Below, piece by piece: positions 26,289 to 35,000 of a DNA stretch of 64,000 nucleotides. How positions within the stretch are numbered: position 1 is the stretch's first letter; each line of letters starts with the position of its first letter. The DNA lies in contig CAVUBL010000021.1 in NCBI GenBank assembly GCA_963739795.1, forward strand, positions 62,001 through 126,000, given 5' to 3'. The position numbers were made by a program, and so were the translations under genes. Under the pieces are notes generated by a model. The model did not search any database, was not told the origin of the DNA, and saw only the letters and a list, made by a program, of their open reading frames with translations. The DNA is from CAVUBL01 sp963739795. Lineage in GTDB: Bacteria; Acidobacteriota; Thermoanaerobaculia; Multivoradales; DATKCC01.

Positions 26289-26314
26289 CCACCATTGGGG
26301 CGGCACTTGGTGGT
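26289..26314 (+). repeat. REP-like palindrome, copy 6 (at the RAYT 5' side)
   Basis: Reads CCACCATTGGGGCGGCACTTGGTGGT, opposite in orientation to copies 1-5, about 70 bp upstream of the RAYT start codon. Confidence 0.9.
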
Positions 26315-26330
26315 ATCGCTGGTGGCGTCG

Positions 26331-26355
26331 CCACCATTGGGGTGGCACTTAGTGG
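26331..26355 (+). repeat. REP-like palindrome, copy 7 (at the RAYT 5' side)
   Basis: Reads CCACCATTGGGGTGGCACTTAGTGG, tandem with copy 6 (16-bp spacer), between the RAYT and the efflux adaptor gene. Such RAYT-adjacent REP doublets are typical of RAYT loci. Confidence 0.9.
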
Positions 26356-26389
26356 AGGGGGCGAGGGGGCTGGTGGAGGGGGCGGGGGA

Positions 26390-27673
26390 CTAGTGGGACG
26401 CGGGCTCGACCCGCGCTCCGTCCTCGATCCCCTCGCCGGGGTGGATGATGACCTGCTGGCCCGCCTCGAGGCCCTCGAGCACCTCGGCCTCGAGCTCCGA
26501 TCGGTGGCCGATCCGCACCGGTGTCTCTACGGCCTTTCCGTCCCGGACCGCGAAGACCGCCCAACCTTCCGCCGCGCCCCCGTCCTCGCCGCCGCCCTCT
26601 CCGGCCTGCCCGGTGCCCGAGCCCTCCGCAGCGTCGTCCGAGTTGGGCGGCCGGAACAGCGCGCTCACCGGCACCTTGAGGACATCGTCGGCCTGCCAGA
26701 CGATGACCCGCGTCTCTACCCGGTAGCCGTCCCCCAGCGCGCTTCTCGCTTGACGGGGGTCGGCAAAGTCGAGGATCACGTTGACCCGCTGCTCCTCCAC
26801 TCCGAGGGCCGAGACCTTGGTGAACCCGTAGGGCTCGACCCGCCGCACGCGGGCTTCGAGCGGCTTCTCACCGCCCCAGCGCTCGACGCGCGCCGGATCG
26901 CCCGGGCGAATGCGCACTGCGTCCGTCGACAGATAGTCGGCCACGATCTCGAGGTCGCCGGGGTCGGCGACCTCCAGGAGCGGCTCGCCCGCCGGCACCA
27001 CCGCAGAGCTCTCGTGGAGTCGCTGGAGCACTACGCCGTCGACCGGCGAGTGGAGGACGATCTCTGTCGCCCGCCGTTGCCCGCCCTCGCCGCTGCGCAC
27101 GTCGAGGGTCGCTTGGGCCTGCTCGAGCTCGTGCCGGGCGCCCTCGACCGCGGACCCGGCGGCCGCGGCCGATTCGCCGAGGGTCCGCACCTGCGTCTCG
27201 GACTGGTCGAGGGTCTGCTGCGGCACCGCGCCGCCCGTGAAAAGCTCCCGCGTGCGGGCGAGCTCTTTGTCCGCCAGGGCGAGCTCGGAACGTACGCGTT
27301 GCTCGCCGGAGCGAGCCTGCCCAACCGCCGCGCGAGCCGTCCGGACCCTCGCCTCGGCCTCCCGGCGGGTGCGCTCGTCGAGCAGTGGCGGCTCGGCCGG
27401 CGCGAAGACGGCGAGGACGGTCTTCCCGGCTTCGACCGGGTCCCCGGGCTCGAGCTCGATCCGGAGCAACCGGCCGGCGACGGGTGCCGAAACCAGGTAG
27501 CGATGGCGCACCCGGGTCTTTCCCTCCTCCCCGAGCGTGACCTGGAGCGGCCCGCGCCCGACACGGGCGATGTCCACCGGCTCGGCCCGCGGCATGAGGG
27601 CGACCCCGAACAGGACGACCGCCACGACGGCGACCGACCCCCACACCACCAAGCGCTTCGTTCCGGGCTTCAT
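26390..27673 (-). CDS. HlyD/MFP-type efflux adaptor (periplasmic)
   Basis: This 427-residue membrane fusion protein has an N-terminal anchor (about residues 8-28), lipoyl-like half motifs (VSAPVAGRLLRIELEPGD and LHSPVDGVVLQRL), a long helical hairpin between them, and a beta-barrel C-terminal part. It bridges an inner-membrane ABC permease to the outer membrane or envelope. It lies 22 bp after the permease gene as third member of an ATPase-permease-adaptor operon. A Gly/Glu-rich low-complexity loop sits at about residues 355-375. No outer-membrane factor is nearby. Confidence 0.9.
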   Translation of the reverse strand: MKPGTKRLVVWGSVAVVAVVLFGVALMPRAEPVDIARVGRGPLQVTLGEEGKTRVRHRYLVSAPVAGRLLRIELEPGDPVEAGKTVLAVFAPAEPPLLDERTRREAEARVRTARAAVGQARSGEQRVRSELALADKELARTRELFTGGAVPQQTLDQSETQVRTLGESAAAAGSAVEGARHELEQAQATLDVRSGEGGQRRATEIVLHSPVDGVVLQRLHESSAVVPAGEPLLEVADPGDLEIVADYLSTDAVRIRPGDPARVERWGGEKPLEARVRRVEPYGFTKVSALGVEEQRVNVILDFADPRQARSALGDGYRVETRVIVWQADDVLKVPVSALFRPPNSDDAAEGSGTGQAGEGGGEDGGAAEGWAVFAVRDGKAVETPVRIGHRSELEAEVLEGLEAGQQVIIHPGEGIEDGARVEPASH

Positions 27674-27695
27674 TTCACTTGGGCTCCCATCTCGA

Positions 27696-30059
27696 TCACT
27701 CCCTCGTCTTCAAGACGGCGATCAGGTCCAGCCGGTGGAGCCGCCGCAGCACGGCGAGCGCCGACAGCAGCGAGGCCACCAGCACGGTGGCGGCGGACAG
27801 TGCGTAGGTGCCCCGAGCCACGACCAGGGGGATCCGGTAGACCTCTGTGTCGTACGCCTGAGCCGTGTAGTATGCCAGGAGGTACCCGAGCCCCAGCCCG
27901 ACCACCGTGGCCACCAGAGTGAGCACGGCCAGCTCGCCCAGCAGGATGTAGGCGATCTCCCCCTGCGTGAATCCGATCACCCGCAGGGTGGCGAGCTCGC
28001 GCGCCCGCTCGGACAGAGCCGTCCGCGCGTTGTTGTAGATCACGCCGAAGGCGATGATGATGGCGAAGACCACGTTGATCGTGCGCACGATGCCGACGTT
28101 CTCGGCCAGGGTTTCCCGGAAGCTCTCCAGGGCGGCTCGTTCGAGCATCACCCCGGCGACCGCCGGCGTCGCCTTGAGGCGGCGGAAGAGCTCGTCGACG
28201 GCGCTCGAATCGATCTCCAGGAAGGCCCCGGAGAGGGTTGGTGCCTCATGCATCAGCCGGTGGAGTGCGCCCGTCTCCATGTAGGCGGAGGTGCCGATGT
28301 AGTCCTCGACTACCCGTGCGAGGCGCACCCGGGCCGTCGGTCGCCGCCCCTCGAGCACCTCCACGGTCACGTCGTCTCCCGGTGCCACGTGGAGGATCTC
28401 CGCGAGCTTCGCCGACATCACCAGGCCGCCGGGGGGCAGCGTGACCACCCGCCCCGAGGCGTCGATGAGCCGGTTGAGGCGCCCCGCCGACTGCAGGCCC
28501 TGGATCGAGCCTTCGTGCGAGCGATACCCCACCCGCAGGCGCACGGGCACGGCGCGGAAGGGCTCGACGTCGAGGACCCCGGGCAGGCGCTGGAGCTCGT
28601 GGAGCGCGGCGGGCGAGGCCGGCCGCACGAAGGTCACCAGGGCGTCATAGCGCTGGGCCAGCTCGAACTGCAGCTCGATCATCCGGTCGATGGCGTCGTA
28701 GCTGAAATTTCCGACGATGATCATGGCGCCGCCGAAGGCGATTCCCACGATCGAGAGGAAGGCCCTCCCGGGCCGACGCTCCAGGTTGCGGAAGATGATC
28801 CGCGCCGGCTGCGAAAGGAACCGCCCAAGGCCCGCCCGCTCGACCCAGCTCCTCCGGAAGCGGGCCGGCGGCTCGGGGCGCATGGCCTCGGCCGGCGGCA
28901 GCCGCACGGCCCGGCGCACCGCCCCCAGGGCACCGACCACCGCGGCCGCCAGGCTCACCAGGGCCGCCGTGACCACGGTCCCTGGCAGCAACCGGTAGCG
29001 CAGGATCGGGAACTGGAAGAACTGCGTGTAGATCCGGGTCATCCCGACGCCCAGCCAGGTCCCGGCGAGGGTGCCCAGGACGATCCCCACCGCCGCCACC
29101 GCCAGCCCCCAGAGCACGTAGTGGCCGGCGATCGTTCGGTCGCGGTAGCCGAGGGCCTTCAGGGCCGCGATCTGCTCGCGCTCGAGCGCCACGATCCGCG
29201 AGAGCACCACGTTGAGCAGGAACGCAGCCACCCCGAGGAAGATGACCGGCACGATCGCGCCCATCCCGCGCAGAGACTGGAGCTCGCTCTCGAGGTACCA
29301 GTGGGAGGTCTGGCGGGCCCGGGGGACGGCACCGAGGCCGCCGTAGGGGCGGAGCAGTGTGTCCAGTCGGCTGATCACCTCGCCGACGTCGGCGCCCGCC
29401 GAAAGGGCGAGGGTCAGGTCGTTGAACGCGCCGCGCATGTCGAAGGCCGAGGCCAGGGGCTTCTCGCCCATCCAGATCACGCCGAAGCGCTTGGCGTCGG
29501 GGAAGATCTCCCCCGGGCGGATGGTGTAGACGTACTCGGGGCTCATGGCGAGGCCGACGATTTGGAGCTCGCGCCGGCGGCCGTTGAGGATGGCCGCGAG
29601 CGAGTCGCCGGGCGCCAGGTGGTGGGCTCGGGCGAAGTTCTCGGCCACCAGCACTTCCTCCCGGTGGCCGGGCTCGATCCAGCGCCCGGTACGCAGGTAG
29701 AGATCGTTCAAGGCCGGACGCCGGTCCCCGGGGATCGAGATCAAGCGGCCGACCACGGGCTCGGACACGTCGGGCAGGTCCAAGGTCACGTCCGAGGCGA
29801 CCCGGGTCTGGACCGCGGCCACCCCGGGGATCTCGGCGATCCGACTGCTCAGGCTCTCCGGCGCCCGTTCCAGGGAAGCGAAGACCTGGGCGAACCGGAA
29901 GCGTTCGTAGTAGGTGCGGCGCGTGAGGTCGAGGGAGTCGAAGGCGCTCTTCAGGGTGATGAAGAGGGCCACGCCGGCCCCGATGACCAAGGCGATGGCG
30001 AGCATCTGGGCGCGCATGCGCCACAGGTCGCGGACGAGCTTGTGGTTGAGCGCCCGCAC
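27696..30059 (-). CDS. ABC transporter permease with duplicated FtsX domains
   Basis: The protein of 787 residues has an N-terminal membrane segment (MLAIALVIGAGVALFITL), a periplasmic domain, and further groups of hydrophobic segments at about 265-385 and 660-775. Two FtsX-like modules arise from duplication, as in MacB/DevC-like exporters. GTG at 30059 is the only start close to the ATPase stop (4 bp after it) and gives the expected N-terminus. It works with the neighbouring ATPase and HlyD adaptor, probably as a lipid, lipoprotein or small-molecule exporter. The cargo is unknown. Confidence 0.9.
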   Translation of the reverse strand: MRALNHKLVRDLWRMRAQMLAIALVIGAGVALFITLKSAFDSLDLTRRTYYERFRFAQVFASLERAPESLSSRIAEIPGVAAVQTRVASDVTLDLPDVSEPVVGRLISIPGDRRPALNDLYLRTGRWIEPGHREEVLVAENFARAHHLAPGDSLAAILNGRRRELQIVGLAMSPEYVYTIRPGEIFPDAKRFGVIWMGEKPLASAFDMRGAFNDLTLALSAGADVGEVISRLDTLLRPYGGLGAVPRARQTSHWYLESELQSLRGMGAIVPVIFLGVAAFLLNVVLSRIVALEREQIAALKALGYRDRTIAGHYVLWGLAVAAVGIVLGTLAGTWLGVGMTRIYTQFFQFPILRYRLLPGTVVTAALVSLAAAVVGALGAVRRAVRLPPAEAMRPEPPARFRRSWVERAGLGRFLSQPARIIFRNLERRPGRAFLSIVGIAFGGAMIIVGNFSYDAIDRMIELQFELAQRYDALVTFVRPASPAALHELQRLPGVLDVEPFRAVPVRLRVGYRSHEGSIQGLQSAGRLNRLIDASGRVVTLPPGGLVMSAKLAEILHVAPGDDVTVEVLEGRRPTARVRLARVVEDYIGTSAYMETGALHRLMHEAPTLSGAFLEIDSSAVDELFRRLKATPAVAGVMLERAALESFRETLAENVGIVRTINVVFAIIIAFGVIYNNARTALSERARELATLRVIGFTQGEIAYILLGELAVLTLVATVVGLGLGYLLAYYTAQAYDTEVYRIPLVVARGTYALSAATVLVASLLSALAVLRRLHRLDLIAVLKTRE

Positions 30060-30063
30060 CGCC

Positions 30064-30810
30064 TCACCACTTCAGCTCTTCGACCGGTGTCTTCGAGGCG
30101 TTGGTCCGCTCGGAGCCGATCCGGCCGTCGGCGAGAGTCAGCACGCGATCGGCCATCTCGCCGATCACCGCGTTGTGGGTGATCACCACCACCGTCGTAC
30201 CCAGCTCGTCGTGAACCCGTTCGATCGCCTGGAGCACCCGGATGCCGGTCTCGATGTCGAGGGCCCCGGTCGGCTCGTCGCACAGGAGCACCGAGGGGCG
30301 CTTGGCGATCGCCCGGGCGATGGCGACCCGCTGCTGCTCGCCGCCGGACATCTGGGCGGGGAAGTGGTCGGCCCGGGCGCCGAGCCCGACCAGCTCCAGG
30401 GCCTCGAGGGCGGACATGGGGTGGGGCGAGATCTCGGTGACCAGCTCCACGTTCTCTCGCGCCGTGAGACTGGCCACGAGGTTGTAGAACTGGAAGACGA
30501 AGCCCACATGCTCTCGCCGGTAGCGGGTGAGAGCGCGCTGATCGGCGGCGGTCAGGTCGTGGTCTTCGTAGACCACGGTTCCCGAGGTGGGGACATCGAG
30601 CCCGCCGAGGATGTTCAGGAGCGTGGACTTGCCGCTACCCGAGTGGCCGAGGAGCACGAGGAACTCGCCGTCACAGACGTCCAGGTCGACGCCGCGCAGG
30701 GCGTGCACCTCCACCTCGCCCATCCGGTAGACCTTGGTCAGATCACGTACCCGGTAGACGGGACCGGGGCGAGGGCCGGCGGCCGGGAGCGTGGAGCCGT
30801 GGGAAGCCAT
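30064..30810 (-). CDS. ABC transporter ATPase (MacB/LolD type)
   Basis: This 248-residue ATPase has Walker A GHSGSGKST, Q-loop region FVFQFYNLV, signature MSGGEQQRVAIARAI and Walker B VLLCDEPTGALD. The FQFYNLV and GALD pattern is that of MacB/LolD-like ATPases serving FtsX-type permeases. First gene of the exporter operon, with the permease GTG 4 bp after its stop. Confidence 0.93.
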   Translation of the reverse strand: MASHGSTLPAAGPRPGPVYRVRDLTKVYRMGEVEVHALRGVDLDVCDGEFLVLLGHSGSGKSTLLNILGGLDVPTSGTVVYEDHDLTAADQRALTRYRREHVGFVFQFYNLVASLTARENVELVTEISPHPMSALEALELVGLGARADHFPAQMSGGEQQRVAIARAIAKRPSVLLCDEPTGALDIETGIRVLQAIERVHDELGTTVVVITHNAVIGEMADRVLTLADGRIGSERTNASKTPVEELKW

Positions 30811-30903
30811 GACGAGTCGTCCTCCGGGGGCATTATGCCCGGAGCAGCGGTCCGTGAAGCCTGGGACGCTTCAGGCGCCTCGTCGGCTTGAAGCGGAGTC
30901 TTC

Positions 30904-31752
30904 CTAGTAAAACACGGCGTCCTCGACCGTGGCGTGGAAGAAATCGAACTCCCGATCGGTGCCCAGCTCCCATCCGGCGCGGAGACGCTCGGGGAGGACG
31001 AAGTCCCCGAACTGGGCGTCGGAGAGGATCTCCACGCCGAACGGTACGCGGGAGTACCCGCCGTCCGGTGTCCGGTCGGTCCAACGCTCCACCGTCGCAG
31101 AGCGTAGCGCTCCGTCGTCGTCCACCGTTAGGACGAGCTCGACCTCCTCGCCGTCGACCTGGGTGCGCCAGAGCACACGGTGCTCGTCGATCGCCGTCCA
31201 GCAGCTCGCGTCACCGGCGAGGCACGGAAGCGTCGCCGCCGGAAGGAGGATCGTCTCCGCGACCAGCCTGCCGCGCTGAGAGCGGGCCACGTGCGGGCCG
31301 CCCGAGCGCAGGAAGGGCAGTAACCCCCAGAGATGGAACCGCTGGCCGCCGTCGCCGGCCAGGTAGAAGTCGCCGCCGCTCAGGGTCAGGCGCCCGGCGT
31401 GCACCACCGGCTCCCAGAGGAAGCCGAGCCCCGGGGCGAGGATCTCCCGGGCCTCCATGGGATACCAGGCTTCGTCCGGACCGAGGCGGATCTCGCCGCT
31501 CATCCGGTAGACGCCGACACGCGAGAGGCACGCCCCCCGGTGAATCGCCCGGCACAGGTAGCGCCGTGCGGGCTCAGGCAGGCCGGCGACCCGGTCGACG
31601 GTGAAGCGAGGTGCGCCACGAGATCCGGCGGCGTCGAGGAGGTTCCACGTGCGGCGCAGCCGGCGCTCGTCGGCATAGCGCATACCGGCGAGGAAACCCG
31701 CGGCCGAGGCGGCCAAGGCTCCGGCTCCGAGGCACAAGTTCTTCGCGGTCAT
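30904..31752 (-). CDS. Conserved hypothetical protein, DUF6544-like
   Basis: This protein of 282 residues has an N-terminal hydrophobic segment (residues 5-24, possible anchor) and a soluble part with FLWEPVVHAGRLTLSGGD, HLWGLLPFLRSGGPHVARSQ and IDEHRVLWRTQVDGEEVEL. The pattern resembles the uncharacterised DUF6544 group, recalled rather than checked. GGAAGG lies nine bases before the ATG. It lies upstream of the ABC exporter genes on the same strand with a 93-bp gap. No function can be proposed. Confidence 0.7.
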   Translation of the reverse strand: MTAKNLCLGAGALAASAAGFLAGMRYADERRLRRTWNLLDAAGSRGAPRFTVDRVAGLPEPARRYLCRAIHRGACLSRVGVYRMSGEIRLGPDEAWYPMEAREILAPGLGFLWEPVVHAGRLTLSGGDFYLAGDGGQRFHLWGLLPFLRSGGPHVARSQRGRLVAETILLPAATLPCLAGDASCWTAIDEHRVLWRTQVDGEEVELVLTVDDDGALRSATVERWTDRTPDGGYSRVPFGVEILSDAQFGDFVLPERLRAGWELGTDREFDFFHATVEDAVFY

Positions 31753-31899
31753 GGGGCGCGGCCTTCCAGGGGGGGAGGGCTTCGAAGCTCCCGGAACGGG
31801 TCTGCAGCTTCGACGTTCAGTCTGCCCCGAGGGACGGAACACCGCACCGTCCCAGAGGGTGGCGGCCGGCCCGCGACCGGGTGGGCGACGAGCCGGACG

Positions 31900-31966
31900 C
31901 AGGTGCCCACACAAGTGTCAGCCGAATAGAGGTGGAGACAACACAGGTGCCCAACACAGGTGTCAG
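31900..31966. repeat. Two 22-23-bp direct repeats upstream of a hypothetical gene
   Basis: CAGGTGCCCACACAAGTGTC (31900 on) and CAGGTGCCCAACACAGGTGT (31944 on) are near-identical and each ends TCAG. They lie in the gap between the DUF6544-like gene and pilY1. They could be regulator sites or a small dispersed repeat. No third copy was noticed in the window. Confidence 0.45.
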
Positions 31967-31995
31967 GGGAATGGTGGTGCGGAGGGGAGCACCCT

Positions 31996-32026
31996 GGACG
32001 GCGGGCCGAGGCCCGCCGTCCTTTTC
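31996..32026 (+). terminator. Strong hairpin with T-run, plus orientation
   Basis: A perfect 12-bp stem GGACGGCGGGCC/GGCCCGCCGTCC with a GA centre is followed by TTTTCT on the plus strand. It is the best intrinsic terminator seen here. Both flanking genes are on the minus strand, where the hairpin sits just after pilY1 but lacks a T-run. It may act on pilY1 mRNA ends or on antisense transcripts. Confidence 0.6.
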
Positions 32027-32046
32027 TCGGTCGGCTTCTCGATCGG

Positions 32047-35000
32047 CTAGTTCTGCGACCAGTTCTGCTGCTGGAAGCAGACCGGCACCGGTGCGATACA
32101 CACCAGGCCGCGGTCGGAGCGGATCGTCTGGATGTCCAGCGTGTAGGTGGCGAAGCGGCAGCTCTCCGGGAAGAGGAGCTGGAGCTGCTGGCTGAGCTGG
32201 TCCAGGTTCCGGCACAGGTCGTCGGCGTGCCCCGGCGTGCCGCCGTCCCCGCCTCCGGTACCGTCGACCGGTGCGTTCTTGGTCGAGCTCGGCGTGGTGA
32301 ACGGGTCGGTCACGAACTCGGCGACCGGCCGGTAGCGGCTCTTGATGCCGTCGACGTCCGCGAGGGCGTTGGCGTTGGTGGCGAAGACCACGAACACCCG
32401 GCTCGTGCCGGTGCGGGCGCAAACCGGCGCGTCGTTTCTTCCTCCGCCCTGACCGTTGTTACCGGTCGAGCCGCCCGACGTCGAGAGGTCGGGCTGGTAG
32501 GAGGTGAAGAAGAGCACTCCCGAGAGCGCGAAGGGCTTGGTGATCAGGCGCTCCTGGGGATCGAGCTCCAGGTACCAGCCGGCGGTGACCTGGGCGCCCG
32601 ACGGCAGCAGGAGGTTGTCGGTCATGGTCAGGTTGAGGTCGTCGACCTGGATCTGCTGGAGCGCCGCCACGGTCACCGGCAGGCCGGCGGTGTTGCGGGT
32701 GAAATCGTTGTCGAGGAAGACGTAGAAGCGACCGGCCTGGGGGTCGTTGGACCACAGGTTGTCGCGGTCGCCGGTGCCGAAAGCGACGGCGAAGCGCGAG
32801 ACGTCGGAGACGTAGATCGCCGACGGCGGGTAGAAGATCGGCCGGCCCCCGGTGTCGAAGATCTCGAACGGTCTCCACGCCGGGTCCGCACTGTCGGCGG
32901 TGCTGATCCGGTGGACGGTGGCCATGGGAAGCCCGCCCCCTTGCGGGACCTGGACATCGCGGAGCTTCGGGACCGTGCGCATGTCGACCTTGTAGAGATG
33001 GCCCGCCGTGGTGCCGATGTAGACCCGGTCCAGGTAGCCGTCCTGGTCGGCGTCGACCACCGCCGGGTCGCTCGGCGCCATGCCCGAGAGCTCCGCCTTG
33101 TACAGGATCTCGCCGGTGGCGACGTCGACCATGTAGAGGAACGTGCCGGCGCCCGGGCCGGTGAAGGCGGCGTCCGGATCGAAGCCGCCGCCGAAGATGG
33201 CGACCCAGCGGTCCTGGATGGAGTTGGTGGGGCTCGTCGGGTCGCAGTCGGAACCGTCACACACCCGAATCCGCCCGACGACCGGCGTCGACCAGGTCTC
33301 GCCCAGATCCGGGAAGCCGTCGAGGTTCTCGTCCCAGGCGTCCTTGAGCTCCCACAGGATGGTGGGGAAGGCGCGGGGCCCGCACCCGGCCGCCGGCGGC
33401 GCGCCGGTCGAGAGGTCCCCGAGGCACGCGGGCACGTAGCCGTCGCCGGCCGGCGCCGCGATGCTCGTCGCGCGCTCGACGCCGTCGGCGGTGCAGATGG
33501 AGGTCTCGGTGATGGGGTCGGGCTGGGTGACGTCCAGGGCGTAGTAGCTCCTCCCGCCTCGGCGCAACCCGCCGATCGCCACGGTCCGCCAGGAGCTGCG
33601 GTATTCGGAGCCGTCCGGCCGGGTGATCACGTTTTCCGGCCCGATGTTGGCGTCGGCCACCGTCACCGAGTTGTCGACCGTGTAGCGCTGCGTGGTGCTC
33701 CCCGGCAGCTTGGGTAGCTCGTCCATACTCCCGCGGGGGACGAAGGAGAAGAGCTCGTGGCCGGTGCCGTTGTCGAAGCTCTCGGAAGCGATCACCGGCA
33801 CCGGGGTGACCTGCTGGCCCTGGTCGTCGACGCACGAGAAGTACTTGGGGTCCGAACGGGTCAGGTTGTCGACCGTGGCGCTATAGCGGCCGGCGTCGAA
33901 GACGTGGAGCTGACCATCGTCGGCGCCGACGAGGATCATCTTGCGACGCACCCGGTTGCGGAGGGCGAAGGCCTGGTAGCCGCCGACCTCGCTGGGCTGC
34001 CCGGCCACGGTGACGGTCTTCGCCCCGACGTCGTGGAGGAAGTAGACGAGATTGTCCGGGCTGCCCACGGCGACCGGGCTGGAGTGGAAGATATCGCCCA
34101 GCAGGACATCGATGTTGATCTCCGGCGGGGTATTGGAGTCCGGGTTCTTGGCGAGCACCGTCTTGGGCTCGAGGACGTACTGGATCGTGGTCTTCGTCTT
34201 GTCGATCGCGCCGGGTGTGACCGGCGAGATGCCGAAGCCGGAGAGCAGGTCGAGCCAGTCGGCGCTGAAGGTGGCGGGGTTGCTGGGATCCGAGGGGTCG
34301 GCCGGCGGCACCCACAGCCGCCGCGCCTCGGGCACCATGCCCGGCGCCGTGGCCTGACCGTAGAAGACCCTCCGCTCGAGCTGACCGGTGCCCATGCCGT
34401 ACTGGGGCGGATCGGTCGTGAAGTCGACGCCCTGGGCCTGAGCGAGGAGCTGCTCACCGGCGTCCCAGACCAGGCAGCCGGACAACAGCGCCCCGGAGCA
34501 GCGCTTGCTGCGGTCGGGCTTGCCGGCGTCCCGGCCCGACTGGACCAGGGGCAGGGGCTCGAGGAAGGCGTCGAGGTGACCGTCCCAGATCGGGGAGCGG
34601 TTGAGGGGGGTGAACTGGCTCAGGTAGATCTTGTCCTGGACCGCCGCCTGGACCGCGGGCACCGCGGCGGAGGCGAAGGAGCGGGCGTCCTCGCTGATCT
34701 CGCTGAAGATCTGGGTCAGGGCGTCGACGAGCTGCTGCTTGTTCTGCGGGTAGATCGGGTTGCCGGACCCGCCGTTGGCCGCCATGCAGTTGAGGCGGTT
34801 CCCCGCGGTGTTCTCGACGCCGAAGGCGACCACGTAGGTCTTGACCGACTCCTGGGAGTAGAGACTCGCCGTCGCCGAGCAGGCGTCGGCGCCGCCGCAG
34901 GTGTCGTCGCCGTCGGTGATCACCAGCAAGTAGGTTTGCCGGCATCCCCAGTCCGGATCGCTGGCCGCCGCCAGGTCCTTCCAACCCGTGGAATTGGGGC

